Assembly: GCA_016191345.1 (NCBI GenBank)
Contig: JACPOU010000029.1
Location: forward strand, 62,001 to 126,000
Direction of reading: 5' to 3'
From: Chloroflexota bacterium
GTDB taxonomy: Bacteria; Chloroflexota; Limnocylindria; Limnocylindrales; CSP1-4
DNA: 64,000 bases
The notes under the pieces were generated by a model. The model was not told where the DNA came from. It made no database searches and saw only the letters and a list, made by a program, of their open reading frames with translations. Positions 31,964 through 41,946 of the stretch are shown here, piece by piece; positions within the stretch are counted from its first letter, which is position 1, and the number at the start of each line of letters is the position of its first letter. The position numbers were made by a program, and so were the translations under genes.

Positions 31964-32422
31964 GTGTCCGACACCCACGTCCCCATTTTCCGGCGCGCCC
32001 TCGTCGCGCTGGCCGGGGGACCCGGCGACGAGCGCATCGTCCGCCTCCTCACCGAACTCGCGAAGCCGGCTCACGCCGAGCTGATCGCCGTCCACGTCGT
32101 CGAAGTCGGCTGGGAACAGCCCCTCGACGCCGACGTGGCCGGCCGGTCGGAGATCGTGCAGCAGATTCTCGATGCCGCCGAATCGGTGGCCGAGCAGGCG
32201 AAGATGCGCCTGGATCCGGTCCTGCTCCAGGCTCGCGACGTGGGTGCGGCGCTCGTCGACGAGGCCACGGAGCGCGGGGTCGACCTCCTCGTGCTCGGTC
32301 TGCCCTACCGGATGCGGTTCGGCGGCGATTTCGCGATGGGCCGGACGATCCCCTACGTCCTCAAGAACGCGCCGTGCACCGTCTGGGTGGTGCGCGAGCC
32401 CATGGCCGAGGAACAATCGTGA
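31964..32422 (+). CDS. Universal stress protein (UspA family)
   Basis: About 152 residues: FRRALVALAGGPGDERIVRLLTELAK (first strand and helix), ELIAVHVVEV, and VDLLVLGLPYRMRFGGDFAMGRTIPYVLKNAPCTVWVVRE. The last block keeps the GxxxxxGxTxxYVL(K)xAPCxVxVVR layout, although the ATP loop is altered (FGGDFAMGRT). GTG 31964 is the best in-frame start, without a clear Shine-Dalgarno, so the N-terminus is uncertain. The stop overlaps the TrkA-like gene (GTGA). Usp proteins often bind nucleotide and regulate transporters. Confidence 0.8.
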   Translation: MSDTHVPIFRRALVALAGGPGDERIVRLLTELAKPAHAELIAVHVVEVGWEQPLDADVAGRSEIVQQILDAAESVAEQAKMRLDPVLLQARDVGAALVDEATERGVDLLVLGLPYRMRFGGDFAMGRTIPYVLKNAPCTVWVVREPMAEEQS

Positions 32423-32931
32423 AGATCGTGATCGTGGGCGCCGGCCGGGTCGGTGCCGTGCTCGCCGAGGCGTACGACGCCGCGGGGCACGAGGTCGTCA
32501 TCCTGGACCTCTCCACCCGTGCCTTCGACCGCCTGCCGACGGAGTTCCGCGGCAGCGCCGTCCGCGGCGACGGGACGGACGAGGACACGCTCCGGCGGGC
32601 CGGGGCCGCCGACGCGGATGCGTTCGTGGCCCTGACGGAGGGCGACAACCGGAACGTCATGGCCGCCCAGGTCGCCACCGAGAAGCTCGGCATCGGGAAG
32701 GTGATCGCCAAGATCAACGATCCGGTCCGCGCCGCGGCCTACGCCGACCTCGGCATCGCGACGCTCTGCCGGACGACGCTCCAGGCCGACGCCGTGAGTG
32801 CCTACCTCGGCTTTGCCCCGCTCGGCGTCCCGAGCGTCATCGCGCCCGCGAGGCCGCATCACAACGGCTCCGGCGCCCATGCACCCGACGCCGAGGCGGC
32901 GTCCGCCGGCCCGACCGGCCAGGAGGGCTGA
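32419..32931 (+). CDS. TrkA-N (RCK) domain protein, potassium channel/transporter regulator
   Basis: A 170-residue Rossmann RCK_N domain: KIVIVGAGRVGAVLAEAY, then VVILDLSTRAFDRL, DGTDEDTLRRAGAADADAFVALT and IGKVIAKINDPVRAAAY. The C-terminal 35 residues are disordered, and no TrkA-C domain is present. It should bind NAD(H) or a nucleotide and regulate K+ uptake. GTG 32419 overlaps the Usp stop. It is followed after one base by a full-length TrkA paralogue, an arrangement like CeoB/CeoC. Confidence 0.88.
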   Translation: MKIVIVGAGRVGAVLAEAYDAAGHEVVILDLSTRAFDRLPTEFRGSAVRGDGTDEDTLRRAGAADADAFVALTEGDNRNVMAAQVATEKLGIGKVIAKINDPVRAAAYADLGIATLCRTTLQADAVSAYLGFAPLGVPSVIAPARPHHNGSGAHAPDAEAASAGPTGQEG

Positions 32932-32932
32932 C

Positions 32933-33616
32933 ATGTTCGTGCTCGTCGTCGGCGGCGGCAAGGTCGGCTACTACCTTGCCAAGGAACTTATCGAGAGCGG
33001 CCACGAGGTCGTGCTCATGGAGCAGGACCGCGCCCGGGCGGACCAGATCGCCGACGAGATCGGCTCGATCGTCGTTGCCCACGACGGCTGTGAGGGCAAG
33101 TACCTGGGCGAGGCCGGGTGTGCCCGGGCGGACATCGTGGCCGCGGTCACCGGCGACGACGAGGACAACCTCGTGATCTGCCAGATGGCCAAGCATCACT
33201 TCGACGTCCGGCGGACGATCGCCCGCGTCAACAACCCGAAGAACGAGGCGCTCTTCCGCCACCTGGGCGTCGACGAGATCATCAGCCCGACCCGGATGAT
33301 CCTCGGCTCCATCGAGCAGGACATCCCGGTCCACGAGCTGCTCCACCTCGCCGCACTCGGGGAGGGTGAGCTGGAGATCATCGAGGCGCACCTCCAGGAG
33401 GGATCGCCGGCGATCGGCAAGACGTCCGGCGAGCTCTCCATGCCGGCGGGCTGCTCCCTCTTCGCCGTCATCCGCGGCGGTGTCGCGACCCCGCTCCGGG
33501 CCGACATGACGCTCCGGGTTGGCGACAAGGTCATCGCGATCGGCCCGACCGAGTGCGAGGCACTGCTCCACGAGCAGCTCATCGGCGAGGATGTCGCCAC
33601 CGCGCCAGGAATCTAG
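32933..33616 (+). CDS. TrkA-type RCK protein with N and C domains
   Basis: A 227-residue protein. The RCK_N domain (FVLVVGGGKVGYYLAKELIE, HEVVLMEQDRARADQI, ADIVAAVTGDDEDNLVICQMA, IARVNNPKNEALFRHLGVDEI) is followed by a TrkA-C domain (from about residue 140: GELEIIEAHLQEGSPAIGKT, LRVGDKVIAIGPTECEALL). It is expected to form a gating ring on a K+ transporter, possibly with the N-only paralogue. It is the last gene of the potassium module. Confidence 0.9.
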   Translation: MFVLVVGGGKVGYYLAKELIESGHEVVLMEQDRARADQIADEIGSIVVAHDGCEGKYLGEAGCARADIVAAVTGDDEDNLVICQMAKHHFDVRRTIARVNNPKNEALFRHLGVDEIISPTRMILGSIEQDIPVHELLHLAALGEGELEIIEAHLQEGSPAIGKTSGELSMPAGCSLFAVIRGGVATPLRADMTLRVGDKVIAIGPTECEALLHEQLIGEDVATAPGI

Positions 33617-33621
33617 GTCAG

Positions 33622-33669
33622 CGGGCGTCTGCGACAACGGGCGTCGGCGACAACGGGCGTCGGCGACAA
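33622..33669. repeat. Three 16-bp tandem repeats after the TrkA genes
   Basis: Three consecutive units of CGGGCGTCGGCGACAA (the first has T for G at one position) lie just after the stop at 33616. There are too few units, and no spacers, to be a CRISPR array. Confidence 0.85.
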
Positions 33670-33831
33670 CCTGGGCCGGACGCGGGAATGCGCCCGGGTG
33701 CGAACGGTCGGGTCGCGAGCCCGGCCGGTCCGGAGAGCCGGATGAGGAGTCCGCGCGCACCCTGAAGCGGCAGATCTCCAGGCGAGTGGCCGGTGCCGGC
33801 AAGAATCAAGAAAACGCAATCTGCCGGAGTC

Positions 33832-33861
33832 TTGACAATCACATTGTCAGGTTTCTAGGAT
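33832..33861 (+). promoter_or_regulatory. Heat-shock operon promoter with overlapping inverted repeat
   Basis: TTGACA (33832-33837), an 18-base spacer and TAGGAT (33856-33861) form a strong sigma-70-type promoter. TGACAAT-CAC-ATTGTCA (33833-33849) is a perfect 7-bp inverted repeat that covers the -35 and the spacer. This places a repressor site over the promoter. HspR, encoded two genes downstream, is the obvious candidate, although the sequence differs from the classical HAIR (CTTGAGT-N7-ACTCAAG). CtsR- and HrcA-type sites do not match. Confidence 0.75.
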
Positions 33862-33944
33862 TGGAGGCGTCCGGTCAACGGCGATCGGACGGCCGTCGAA
33901 ACCGCGGCCCGAGCCATGAAGCACAGCACAGGAGGTGCCACGAG

Positions 33945-34442
33945 ATGACGATCGTGCGCCGGCCCTCGCCGTTCGGCGAGCTCATGTCACTCCGCCAGGC
34001 GATGGATCGCCTCTTCGACGACGACTTCGTCCGGCCGCTCCGCTCCGGCCTGCAGGACGGGCCCTCGCTCCCGCTCGACGTCACCACGAGTGCCGACGAG
34101 CTGCTGATCGAGGCCGCGCTGCCGGGCATCAAGCCGGAGGACGTCGATATCACGATCGAGAACGGGACCCTGACGGTCACCGGCAAGACCGCCGACGAGC
34201 GGCGCGCCGAGGACGCCAGCTACCTCGTCCAGGAGATCCGCCGCGGCACGTTCAGCCGCTCCGTGACGCTCCCGAACGGGCTGGAGCCGGACAAGGCGAC
34301 CGCCACCTTCGAGCACGGCGTCCTGACGCTGCGGATCCCGAAGGCGGAGCAGGTCAAGCCGCGCCAGATCCGGATCTCGCCCGTGACCGATGGCCAGCCC
34401 CGGACCTCGGCCGCCGTTCCGGCCGCGACGGCGCGAAGCTGA
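33945..34442 (+). CDS. Small heat shock protein Hsp20
   Basis: A 165-residue alpha-crystallin-type chaperone. The N-terminal arm (FGELMSLRQAMDRLFDDDF) is followed by the crystallin domain (about residues 44-135: LPLDVTTSADELLIEAALPG, GTLTVTGKTADER, and the AxxxxGVLTL signature as ATFEHGVLTLRIPKAE). An IRIS element follows near the C-terminus (RQIRISPV, the I-x-I motif). It holds unfolded proteins for the Lon/DnaJ/ClpB machinery encoded downstream. GGAGG (33931-33935) precedes ATG 33945. Confidence 0.95.
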   Translation: MTIVRRPSPFGELMSLRQAMDRLFDDDFVRPLRSGLQDGPSLPLDVTTSADELLIEAALPGIKPEDVDITIENGTLTVTGKTADERRAEDASYLVQEIRRGTFSRSVTLPNGLEPDKATATFEHGVLTLRIPKAEQVKPRQIRISPVTDGQPRTSAAVPAATARS

Positions 34443-34461
34443 GCGGGGAGGCGCAGGGCCC

Positions 34462-34848
34462 GTGCGCGTGACGATCCGGCGAGCCGACGCCCGGGACCCC
34501 GGGCGCCCGGTGTACGTCATCAGCGTGGCCGCCGACATCGTCAGCGTCCACCCGAGAACGCTCCGGATCTACGAAGACGCGGGCCTCATCTGCCCCGCCC
34601 GCACGCCGACCAACATCCGCCTCTATTCCGAGAACGACATCCGGCGGGTCATGTGGATCCGCCACCTCACCCAGAACCTTGGCGTGAACCTCGCCGGGGT
34701 CCGGATCCTCTTCGAGCTCGAGGAGCGCCTGGGGACCCGCATCCTCGAACGGCTCTACGACGAAGGGACGAAGGAAGCTGCCGCGACCGCTGACGCGGAG
34801 GCGGCAGCCGCCCGGCTCGAGCCGGAGCCCGAACCAACCCCCGCCTGA
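34462..34848 (+). CDS. hspR: MerR-family heat-shock repressor HspR
   Basis: A 128-residue protein with the HspR signature VYVISVAADIVSVHPRTLRIYEDAGLICPARTPTNIRLYSENDIRRV, then IRHLTQNLGVNLAGVRILFELEERL. The C-terminus is Glu/Pro-rich, not metal-binding, as expected for HspR. HspR normally represses chaperone operons with DnaK as corepressor. GTG 34462 is chosen from GGGGAGG at 34445-34451. It lies between hsp20 and lon, so autoregulation through the inverted repeat at 33833-33849 is likely. Confidence 0.93.
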   Translation: MRVTIRRADARDPGRPVYVISVAADIVSVHPRTLRIYEDAGLICPARTPTNIRLYSENDIRRVMWIRHLTQNLGVNLAGVRILFELEERLGTRILERLYDEGTKEAAATADAEAAAARLEPEPEPTPA

Positions 34849-34926
34849 ACCACCGGGGCCGGCACCGCCGGCCCCGCTGTCCCCGCCGGCCAGCCCGGCA
34901 CGAACGAGAGAGAACAGGAGAACCCG

Positions 34927-37386
34927 ATGGCCAAGCGACCGTCCAACCCGGACGCCGAGCGGACCGAATCGATCAAGGATCTGCCGCTCGTCGCCCTCCG
35001 GGAGACGGTCATCTTTCCCGAGATGATCGTTCCCCTCCAGGTGGGCCGCGAGAAGAGCGTCGCCGCCCTCAATGCCGCCGTGGAATCCGGCGGCCCGATC
35101 GCGCTCGTCACGCAGCGCCAGGCGGACCTGGAGGACGTCACGGAGCCCTCCGAGCTCTACGAGGTGGGGACCCTGGCGAAGATCGCCCAGGTCGTCCAGC
35201 TCCAGGACGGCACGGTCCGGGCCATCGTCCAGGGCCAGGGCCGGATCAAGGTCCACGGCTTCAGCCAGGTCGGCCCGTACCTCCGCGCGAAGGTCGAGGA
35301 GCTCAAGGAGACGACGCCCGCGGACGTCGAGATCCAGGCCCTCATGCGCTCCGTCCAGAGCCAGGTGGAGCAGTACGTCCAGGCCGGCGCCCCGGTTCCG
35401 CCCGAGGCCGCCGTCGCGGCCAAGAACATCAGCGAGCCCGGGCTCCTCGCGGACATGACGGCCTACAGCCCGGACATGACGACCGAGCAGCGCCAGGAGC
35501 TCCTCGAGACGATCGACATCGTCGAGCGCCTCAAGCTCGTCTCGGCCTTCCTCGCCCGCCAGATCGAGATCCTCGAGCTGAAGGGCAAGATCCAGTCCGA
35601 GGTCAAGTCCGAGATGGACAAGACCCAGCGGGAGTACATCCTCCGCGAGCAGCTGAAGGCCATCCAGCGCGAGCTCGGCGAGGAGGACCCCCAGCAGGCC
35701 GAGGTCAACGAGCTCCGCGACAAGGTCGAGGCCTCCGGGATGCCGGACGAGGTCAAGGCCCGGGCGATCAAGGAGATCGACCGGATGAGCCGGATCCCGT
35801 CCGCCTCGCCCGAGGTCGGTGTCATCCGGACGTACGTGGACTGGCTCGTGAGCCTGCCGTGGAACGTGACGACCGAGGACCGCTACGACATCAAGGAGGC
35901 CGCCAAGATCCTCGATGAGGACCATTACGGCCTGGAGAAGGTCAAGGAGCGGATCCTCGAGTACCTCGCGGTCCGCTCCCTCGCGGACACGATCCGCAGC
36001 CCGATCCTCGCGCTCATCGGGCCACCCGGCGTCGGCAAGACGTCGCTCGGCAAGAGCGTCGCCCGGGCGATGGGCCGGAAGTTCGTCCGGATGAGCCTCG
36101 GCGGCATCCACGACGAGGCGGAGATCCGCGGCCACCGGCGCACGTACATCGGCGCGCTTCCGGGGCGGATCATCCAGAACGTGAAGACGGCCGGCACCAG
36201 CAACCCCGTGTTCATGCTCGACGAGATCGACAAGATCGGGATGGACTTCCGGGGCGACCCGTCGTCCGCCCTCCTCGAGGTCCTTGACCCGGAGCAGAAC
36301 AACTCCTTCCAGGACAACTACCTGGAGGTGCCGTTCGACCTCAGCAAGGTCCTCTTCGTCGCCACCGGCAACCTCATGGACCCCATCCCCGCCGCCCTGC
36401 GCGACCGGATGGAGATCATCCAGCTGCCCGGCTACACCCAGCGCGAGAAGGTCGAGATCGGCAAGCGCTTCCTCGTCACCAAGCAGATGGAGAACCACGG
36501 CCTCAAGCCGAGGCACATCGAGATCACCGACGAGGCGATGGTCGAGCTCGTCCAGGCGTACACCCACGAGGCCGGCGTCCGGAACCTCGAGCGGGAGATC
36601 GCGAACGTCATGCGCAAGGTGGCGCGGTCGGTCGCCGAGGGCCGCAAGCGGAAGACGGTCGTCGACAGGAAGAAGCTGCTCGAGTACCTCGGCCCGCCGC
36701 GCTGGGAGTACGGCGAGCTGGAGCCCGAGGACCAGGTCGGCTCGGCGACGGGTCTCGTCGTGACCGAGGTCGGCGGCGACGTCGTCGCGGTCGAAGTCAC
36801 CCGGATGGAGGGCAAGGAAGACTTCATCCTCACCGGCCAGCTCGGCGAGGTCATGCGCGAATCCGCCCGGGCCGGCCTGTCCTGGATCCGGACGCACGCC
36901 GCGGAGCTCGGCATCACCCGCGAGATGTTCGAGAAGCAGACGCTCCACATCCATGTCCCGGCGGGCGGGATCCCGAAGGACGGCCCATCCGCCGGCGTCA
37001 CGATGGTGACGGCGATGGTCTCCGCCTTCACCGGCATCCCCGTCCGGAAGGACGTGGCCATGACGGGCGAGATCACCCTTCGGGGGCGCGTGCTCCCGAT
37101 CGGCGGCCTCAAGAGCAAGATCCTCGCCGCCCACCTCTCGGGGGCCAAGATCGTCATTCTCCCGAAGAAGAACGAGAAGGACCTCCGGGACATCCCCGAG
37201 GAGATCCGGAAGTCGATCAAGCTCGTCCTCGCCGAGAACATGGACCAGGTCCTCGAGGCGGCGCTCCGGCGCCGCCCGAAGGCCCTCGCCGTGGCGAAGT
37301 CCGAGCCCGGCTCGGGCGGGGCGCCGGATCCGGAGGCGATCCGGCGATCGACCTTCCCGACCGACCAGCCCGCGGTCGTCGTCTAG
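34927..37386 (+). CDS. lon: ATP-dependent protease Lon
   Basis: An 819-residue LonA. The N-terminal substrate domain ([19 protein letters not shown]) and coiled coil ([12 protein letters not shown] to [11 protein letters not shown]) come first. Walker A is GPPGVGKTS (about residue 364) and Walker [10 protein letters not shown]. The proteolytic dyad is Ser688 (PKDGPSAG) and Lys731 (GLKSKIL), at the normal 43-residue spacing. It degrades damaged proteins in the cytosol. GGAG precedes ATG 34927. Confidence 0.97.
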   Translation: MAKRPSNPDAERTESIKDLPLVALRETVIFPEMIVPLQVGREKSVAALNAAVESGGPIALVTQRQADLEDVTEPSELYEVGTLAKIAQVVQLQDGTVRAIVQGQGRIKVHGFSQVGPYLRAKVEELKETTPADVEIQALMRSVQSQVEQYVQAGAPVPPEAAVAAKNISEPGLLADMTAYSPDMTTEQRQELLETIDIVERLKLVSAFLARQIEILELKGKIQSEVKSEMDKTQREYILREQLKAIQRELGEEDPQQAEVNELRDKVEASGMPDEVKARAIKEIDRMSRIPSASPEVGVIRTYVDWLVSLPWNVTTEDRYDIKEAAKILDEDHYGLEKVKERILEYLAVRSLADTIRSPILALIGPPGVGKTSLGKSVARAMGRKFVRMSLGGIHDEAEIRGHRRTYIGALPGRIIQNVKTAGTSNPVFMLDEIDKIGMDFRGDPSSALLEVLDPEQNNSFQDNYLEVPFDLSKVLFVATGNLMDPIPAALRDRMEIIQLPGYTQREKVEIGKRFLVTKQMENHGLKPRHIEITDEAMVELVQAYTHEAGVRNLEREIANVMRKVARSVAEGRKRKTVVDRKKLLEYLGPPRWEYGELEPEDQVGSATGLVVTEVGGDVVAVEVTRMEGKEDFILTGQLGEVMRESARAGLSWIRTHAAELGITREMFEKQTLHIHVPAGGIPKDGPSAGVTMVTAMVSAFTGIPVRKDVAMTGEITLRGRVLPIGGLKSKILAAHLSGAKIVILPKKNEKDLRDIPEEIRKSIKLVLAENMDQVLEAALRRRPKALAVAKSEPGSGGAPDPEAIRRSTFPTDQPAVVV

Positions 37387-37428
37387 GGATTGGCGAGCGA
37401 AGATGGTCGCCCCCACGGCGGGCTGACG

Positions 37429-38421
37429 ATGGTCGACGTCCGCGACTACTACCAGATCCTTGGCGTTCCGAGGACCGCATCCGCCGCGGAGATCAAGAAG
37501 GCCTTCCGGAAGCTCGCCCGCGAGCATCACCCGGACAAGAAGCCGGGTGACCGGGCGGCGGAGCAGCGGTTCAAGGACGTCAACGAGGCCAACGAGGTCC
37601 TGTCCGACCCGGACAAGCGCTCCAGGTACGACCGCTTCGGCAAGGATTGGGAATCCTACGCGCGCGCCGGCGCGGGGTCCGGCCAGGATGGCCCGGGCGC
37701 GCGGCCCGGAGCCGGCTTCGCCGGCGATCCATTCGGGCCGGGCGGACCATTCGCGACCTACGCCGGCGGTGGGGCTGGCGGCAACGTCCGCTACGAGTTC
37801 CGAACGGCCGGCGGCGGTTCGGGCGGCGCGGGGTTCTCCGACTTCTTCCAGATGCTGTTCGGCCAGGAGGATCTCGAGCGCGCCCCGGGCCGGTCCGCGC
37901 AGGGGCGACCTGCGGTCGTCCAGCCCGTGGAGGCGACGGCCGAGATCAGCCTCGAGGAGGCCTTCGGCGGCTCCACGCGCATCGTCGAGGTCGCGGGCCG
38001 GCGGCTGGAGGTCAAGATCCCTCGCGGCGTGGACACCGGCAGCCGGGTCCGCCTGTCCGGCAAGGGCCCCGACGGCCGCGATCTCGTCGTCGTGATCCGG
38101 GTCGCGCCGCATGGCGTCTTCACCCGCCGTGGCGCCGACCTCGAGCGCGAAATCCCGGTGAGGCTCCGCGAAGCCCTGCTCGGGGGGGATGTGCCCGTCG
38201 GCACCTTGAAGGGCCGGGTCCTGCTGACCCTGCCGCCCGGCACCCAGAGCGGCAAGACCTTCCGGCTGTCGAAGCAGGGCATGCCGCGCCTGAAGGGCGA
38301 CGAGCCCGGCGACCTCTATGTCCGGGTGCGCATCGTCCTCCCGTCCCACCTCTCCGAGGAGGCGAAGGCCGCCGCCGAGCGGTTCCTCGACCTCGCCCAC
38401 CAGCCCGATCCGCGGGCCTGA
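37429..38421 (+). CDS. DnaJ-type co-chaperone without zinc finger (CbpA-like)
   Basis: A 330-residue type II J-protein. The J domain is residues 3-70 with HPD in [13 protein letters not shown] Gly/Phe-rich linker (about 80-145, [16 protein letters not shown]) follows, then the two C-terminal beta domains ([52 protein letters not shown]). No CxxCxGxG zinc motifs are present, so it is CbpA-like rather than canonical DnaJ. It stimulates DnaK; dnaK is not in the window. Confidence 0.93.
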   Translation: MVDVRDYYQILGVPRTASAAEIKKAFRKLAREHHPDKKPGDRAAEQRFKDVNEANEVLSDPDKRSRYDRFGKDWESYARAGAGSGQDGPGARPGAGFAGDPFGPGGPFATYAGGGAGGNVRYEFRTAGGGSGGAGFSDFFQMLFGQEDLERAPGRSAQGRPAVVQPVEATAEISLEEAFGGSTRIVEVAGRRLEVKIPRGVDTGSRVRLSGKGPDGRDLVVVIRVAPHGVFTRRGADLEREIPVRLREALLGGDVPVGTLKGRVLLTLPPGTQSGKTFRLSKQGMPRLKGDEPGDLYVRVRIVLPSHLSEEAKAAAERFLDLAHQPDPRA

Positions 38422-38454
38422 CCCGCGGCCCAGGGAGCAACAGACCGAGACCCC

Positions 38455-41208
38455 ATGCAACTTGATCGCTTCACCCAGAAGGCCCAGGAGGCCGTCCTCG
38501 GCGCCCAGCAGCTCGCGGAGCGGCTCCAGAGTCCCGTCCTCGACGCCGAGCACCTCCTCAGCGCCCTCCTCGAACCGGATGACGGCGTGCCCGCAGAGAC
38601 GCTCCGGCGCCTCGGCGTGGACCTCCCCACCTTCCGCAGCGAGCTCGCCGCGATCCTCGCCCGGCGGGCCAGGATCCAGGGCGGGTCGCTCGGCCTCGAT
38701 CCACGCGCCAGGCGCGTCGTGGACCGGGCCCAGGAGGAGGCGCGCCGACTCGGCGACGACTACACCTCCACCGAGCACCTGCTGCTCGGCGCGGCCGAGG
38801 TCGGCGGCGAGGGCCAGAAGCTGCTGGACGGCCACGGCGCGAACCGGGAGGCGATCCTGAACGCGCTCGCCTCGGTCCGCGGCGGCCAGCGCGTCACCTC
38901 GCCGAACCCGGAGGGGACGTACCAGGCGCTCGAGAAGTACGGCCGCGACCTGACCGCCGAGGCACGGGCCGGCAAGCTGGACCCGGTGATCGGCCGCGAT
39001 GACGAGGTCCGCCGCGTCATGCAGGTCCTCTCGCGCCGGACGAAGAACAACCCGGTCCTCATCGGCGAGCCGGGCGTCGGCAAGACGGCCATCGCCGAGG
39101 GCCTCGCCCAGCGGATCGTCCGTGGCGACGTGCCGGAGGGTCTGAAGGACAAGCGCGTCGTCTCGCTGGACCTCGGGGCGCTCATCGCCGGCGCGAAGTT
39201 CCGGGGCGAGTTCGAGGAGCGACTCAAGGCGGTCCTCAAGGAGATCAGGGACAGCGGCGGCCGGGTCATCCTGTTCATCGACGAGCTCCACACCGTCGTC
39301 GGCGCGGGTGCGGCCGAGGGCGCGATGGACGCCTCCAACCTGCTCAAGCCGATGCTCGCCCGGGGCGAGCTCCACACGATCGGCGCGACCACGCTCGACG
39401 AGTACCGCAAGCACATCGAGAAGGACGCCGCGCTGGAGCGGCGCTTCCAGCCGGTCCTCGTGGACCAGCCGACGGTCGAGGAGACGATCTCGATCCTCCG
39501 TGGTCTGCGGGAGCGCTACGAGGTCCACCACGGCGTCCGGATCACGGATTCGGCGCTCGTCGCGGCGGCCACCCTCTCCGATCGCTACATCACCGAGCGG
39601 TTCCTGCCGGACAAGGCGATCGACCTCGTGGACGAGTCGGCCTCGAGGCTCCGGATGGAGATCGATTCGATGCCGACCGAGCTCGACGAACTCGAGCGCC
39701 GCCGGATCCAGCTCGAGATCGAGCGGGAGGCCCTGCGCAAGGAGACCGACGATGCCTCGAAGGCACGGCTCGAGGCGCTCGAGCGCGAGCTGGCCGAGAT
39801 CGCCGAGGAGGCCGGCGGCATGAAGCAGCGCTGGGAGGCCGAGAAGACGGCGATCGCGGCCCTCCGCGGCACGAAGTCGGAGCTGGAGCAGCTCCAGGTC
39901 CGGATCGAGCAGGCGGAGCGCGAGGCCGACTACGAGACGGCCGCCCAGCTGAAGTACGGCACCCAGCGCGAGCTCGCCGACCGGCTCGCCCGGGAGGACG
40001 CGGCCCTCGCCGCGCTCCAGGGTCCTGGGGCGCTCCTCAAGGAGGAGGTCACGGCGGACGACATCGCCTCGATCGTCGGGGCGTGGACGGGAATCCCGGT
40101 CGCGAAGCTCCTCGAGGGCGAGACTGCCAAGCTCATCCACATGGAGGAGCGGCTCCACGAGCGGGTCGTCGGCCAGGACGAGGCCATCGCCGCGGTGGCG
40201 GATGCGGTCCGGCGGGCGCGGGCGGGGCTGAAGGACCCGCGCCGGCCCATCGGCTCGTTCCTCTTCCTCGGGCCGACGGGCGTCGGCAAGACCGAGCTGG
40301 CCCGGGCCCTCGCCGCCTTCCTCTTCGACGACGAGCAGGCAATGGTCCGCATCGACATGAGCGAGTACATGGAGAAGTTCACCGTCTCGCGCCTCGTCGG
40401 TGCCCCGCCGGGCTACGTCGGCTACGACGAGGGCGGCCAGCTGACGGAGGCGGTCCGGCGGCGGCCGTACCAGGTGATCCTCCTCGACGAGATCGAGAAG
40501 GCCCACCCGGACGTCTTCAACGTCCTGCTCCAGGTCCTCGACGACGGACGGCTGACGGACGGCCAGGGCCGGACGGTCAGCTTCAAGAACACCGTCGTGA
40601 TCATGACCAGCAATATCGGCTCGCAGGTCATCCCGGCCTACGCCGGCCGGGCCGAGGATTCAGGTGCCTACGAGGCCATGAAGGCCCAGGTCACGGACGC
40701 GCTCGGCCAGCACTTCCGGCCCGAGTTCCTCAACCGGGTGGACGAGGTCATCGTCTTCCATGCCCTCACGGACGCGGACCTGACCGCGATCGTGGACCTG
40801 CTGCTGGCCGACCTCCAGCGGCGGCTCGCCGCCCAGGACCTGGTTCTCGAGCTGACGCCGTCGGCGCGGGGCCTCCTCGCCCGGGAGGGCCACGACCCGG
40901 CGTTCGGGGCGCGACCCCTCAAGCGGACGATCCAGCGGCTCGTCGAGAACCCGTTCGCGAAGGCGCTCATCGAAGGCCGCTTCCGGGCGGGCGACCGGGT
41001 CGTCGCGGACGCGGATCCGGGCGGCACGACCCTGCTCTTCACGTCCGCCGGTGCCACGGTCGTCGCCGAGGCCGGCCAGCGCCGCGACGCCAGGTCGTCC
41101 GGGGAGGGCCAGGCGGGCGGCGGCAACGGTCGCCGCGGCCGGGGCTCGGTCATGGACCTCCCGGACACCGCGCCCGAGCGGAAGGACGGCGAGGAGCGGC
41201 TCAACTGA
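38455..41208 (+). CDS. clpB: Disaggregase ClpB
   Basis: A 917-residue Hsp100. The Clp_N repeats (residues 1-145) are followed by AAA-1 (Walker [10 protein letters not shown], Walker [11 protein letters not shown]), a middle coiled-coil domain (about residues 405-530, [22 protein letters not shown]) and AAA-2 (Walker [10 protein letters not shown], Walker [12 protein letters not shown]). The C-terminus has an extra Arg/Gly-rich tail of about 45 residues. It cooperates with DnaK/DnaJ and Hsp20 to rescue aggregates. It is the last gene of the heat-shock operon. Confidence 0.97.
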   Translation: MQLDRFTQKAQEAVLGAQQLAERLQSPVLDAEHLLSALLEPDDGVPAETLRRLGVDLPTFRSELAAILARRARIQGGSLGLDPRARRVVDRAQEEARRLGDDYTSTEHLLLGAAEVGGEGQKLLDGHGANREAILNALASVRGGQRVTSPNPEGTYQALEKYGRDLTAEARAGKLDPVIGRDDEVRRVMQVLSRRTKNNPVLIGEPGVGKTAIAEGLAQRIVRGDVPEGLKDKRVVSLDLGALIAGAKFRGEFEERLKAVLKEIRDSGGRVILFIDELHTVVGAGAAEGAMDASNLLKPMLARGELHTIGATTLDEYRKHIEKDAALERRFQPVLVDQPTVEETISILRGLRERYEVHHGVRITDSALVAAATLSDRYITERFLPDKAIDLVDESASRLRMEIDSMPTELDELERRRIQLEIEREALRKETDDASKARLEALERELAEIAEEAGGMKQRWEAEKTAIAALRGTKSELEQLQVRIEQAEREADYETAAQLKYGTQRELADRLAREDAALAALQGPGALLKEEVTADDIASIVGAWTGIPVAKLLEGETAKLIHMEERLHERVVGQDEAIAAVADAVRRARAGLKDPRRPIGSFLFLGPTGVGKTELARALAAFLFDDEQAMVRIDMSEYMEKFTVSRLVGAPPGYVGYDEGGQLTEAVRRRPYQVILLDEIEKAHPDVFNVLLQVLDDGRLTDGQGRTVSFKNTVVIMTSNIGSQVIPAYAGRAEDSGAYEAMKAQVTDALGQHFRPEFLNRVDEVIVFHALTDADLTAIVDLLLADLQRRLAAQDLVLELTPSARGLLAREGHDPAFGARPLKRTIQRLVENPFAKALIEGRFRAGDRVVADADPGGTTLLFTSAGATVVAEAGQRRDARSSGEGQAGGGNGRRGRGSVMDLPDTAPERKDGEERLN

Positions 41209-41285
41209 GGCACGCCGACGCGGTCCGTCGCCTGGCGGCCCTGCCGGCCGATCCCGCGCAGCTCCCCCCGCCGCCCGCCGAGCTC

Positions 41286-41897
41286 ATGCCGGTCCGCCTG
41301 GACACGGGCGAGCGCCGGTCGCCGGCCATCGCATCCGGGCCCGCGACGGCCCGGCCCGCGGCCGTGCTGGTCCTCATCGCCCCCGATTCGGGCAGGCCCG
41401 ACGCGAGCGCCGACGTCCTCCTCATCCGGCGCGTGGATCGCGGCGGCCATCACGGCGGCCAGATCGCCTTCCCGGGCGGCGGCGCGGAGCCCGAGGATGT
41501 GGACGCCGCCGCGACGGCGCTCCGCGAGGCGCGGGAGGAGGTCGGGCTGGACGCGGAGGCCGCGGGGGTGCGGATCGTCGGCGCGCTCGAGACGTTCTGG
41601 ATCCCGGTCTCCGACTACCGGGTGACCCCGGTCCTCGCGGTCGCGGCCCGCCGGCCCGAGCTGCGAGCGTCGGAGGACGAGGTGGCCGGGATCCTCTGGG
41701 CGCCACTCGCGGCGTTCCTGCCGGGCGCGCCCATCGAGGTCGTCGAGGCGGACGTCCAGTCCTTCCGGATCCGGTTCGGGGCCTATCCGCTGCCCGGCGC
41801 GCAGGTCTGGGGCGCCACCGCGCGAATCCTCGGCCAGCTCGGCGCGATCCTCGGCCCGGAGGTCCAAGGCTCCGGCCCGGACCTCATGCCCGACTGA
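41286..41897 (+). CDS. Nudix hydrolase, CoA pyrophosphatase (NudL-like)
   Basis: A 203-residue Nudix protein. LLIRRVDRGGHHGGQIAFPGGG corresponds to the NudL/CoAse signature before the box. The Nudix box is GGGAEPEDVDAAATALREAREEVGL, with the REAREE acids as metal ligands. ATLs of this family split CoA into phosphopantetheine and 3',5'-ADP. ATG 41286 is the first good start. The 77 bases between the clpB stop and here could extend the protein only with a CTG start. Confidence 0.88.
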   Translation: MPVRLDTGERRSPAIASGPATARPAAVLVLIAPDSGRPDASADVLLIRRVDRGGHHGGQIAFPGGGAEPEDVDAAATALREAREEVGLDAEAAGVRIVGALETFWIPVSDYRVTPVLAVAARRPELRASEDEVAGILWAPLAAFLPGAPIEVVEADVQSFRIRFGAYPLPGAQVWGATARILGQLGAILGPEVQGSGPDLMPD

Positions 41898-41946
41898 CGG
41901 CTGGACCCCGATGGCGGGCCAGGCCCGCACCGGCTGGACCGGCGCC

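Noticed and set aside
31896-31964. ATG at 31896 with an upstream TATCGT as start of the universal stress protein
   Set aside because: It is not in the Usp frame; the in-frame GTG at 31964 was used instead.
33622-33669. Three direct repeats as a possible CRISPR
   Set aside because: The units are only 16 bases, directly adjacent without spacers, and no cas genes are present.
34354-40506. A 2050-codon open frame on the minus strand
   Set aside because: It is antisense to lon, dnaJ-like and clpB, which have all family motifs. Long antisense frames are expected in GC-rich coding DNA.
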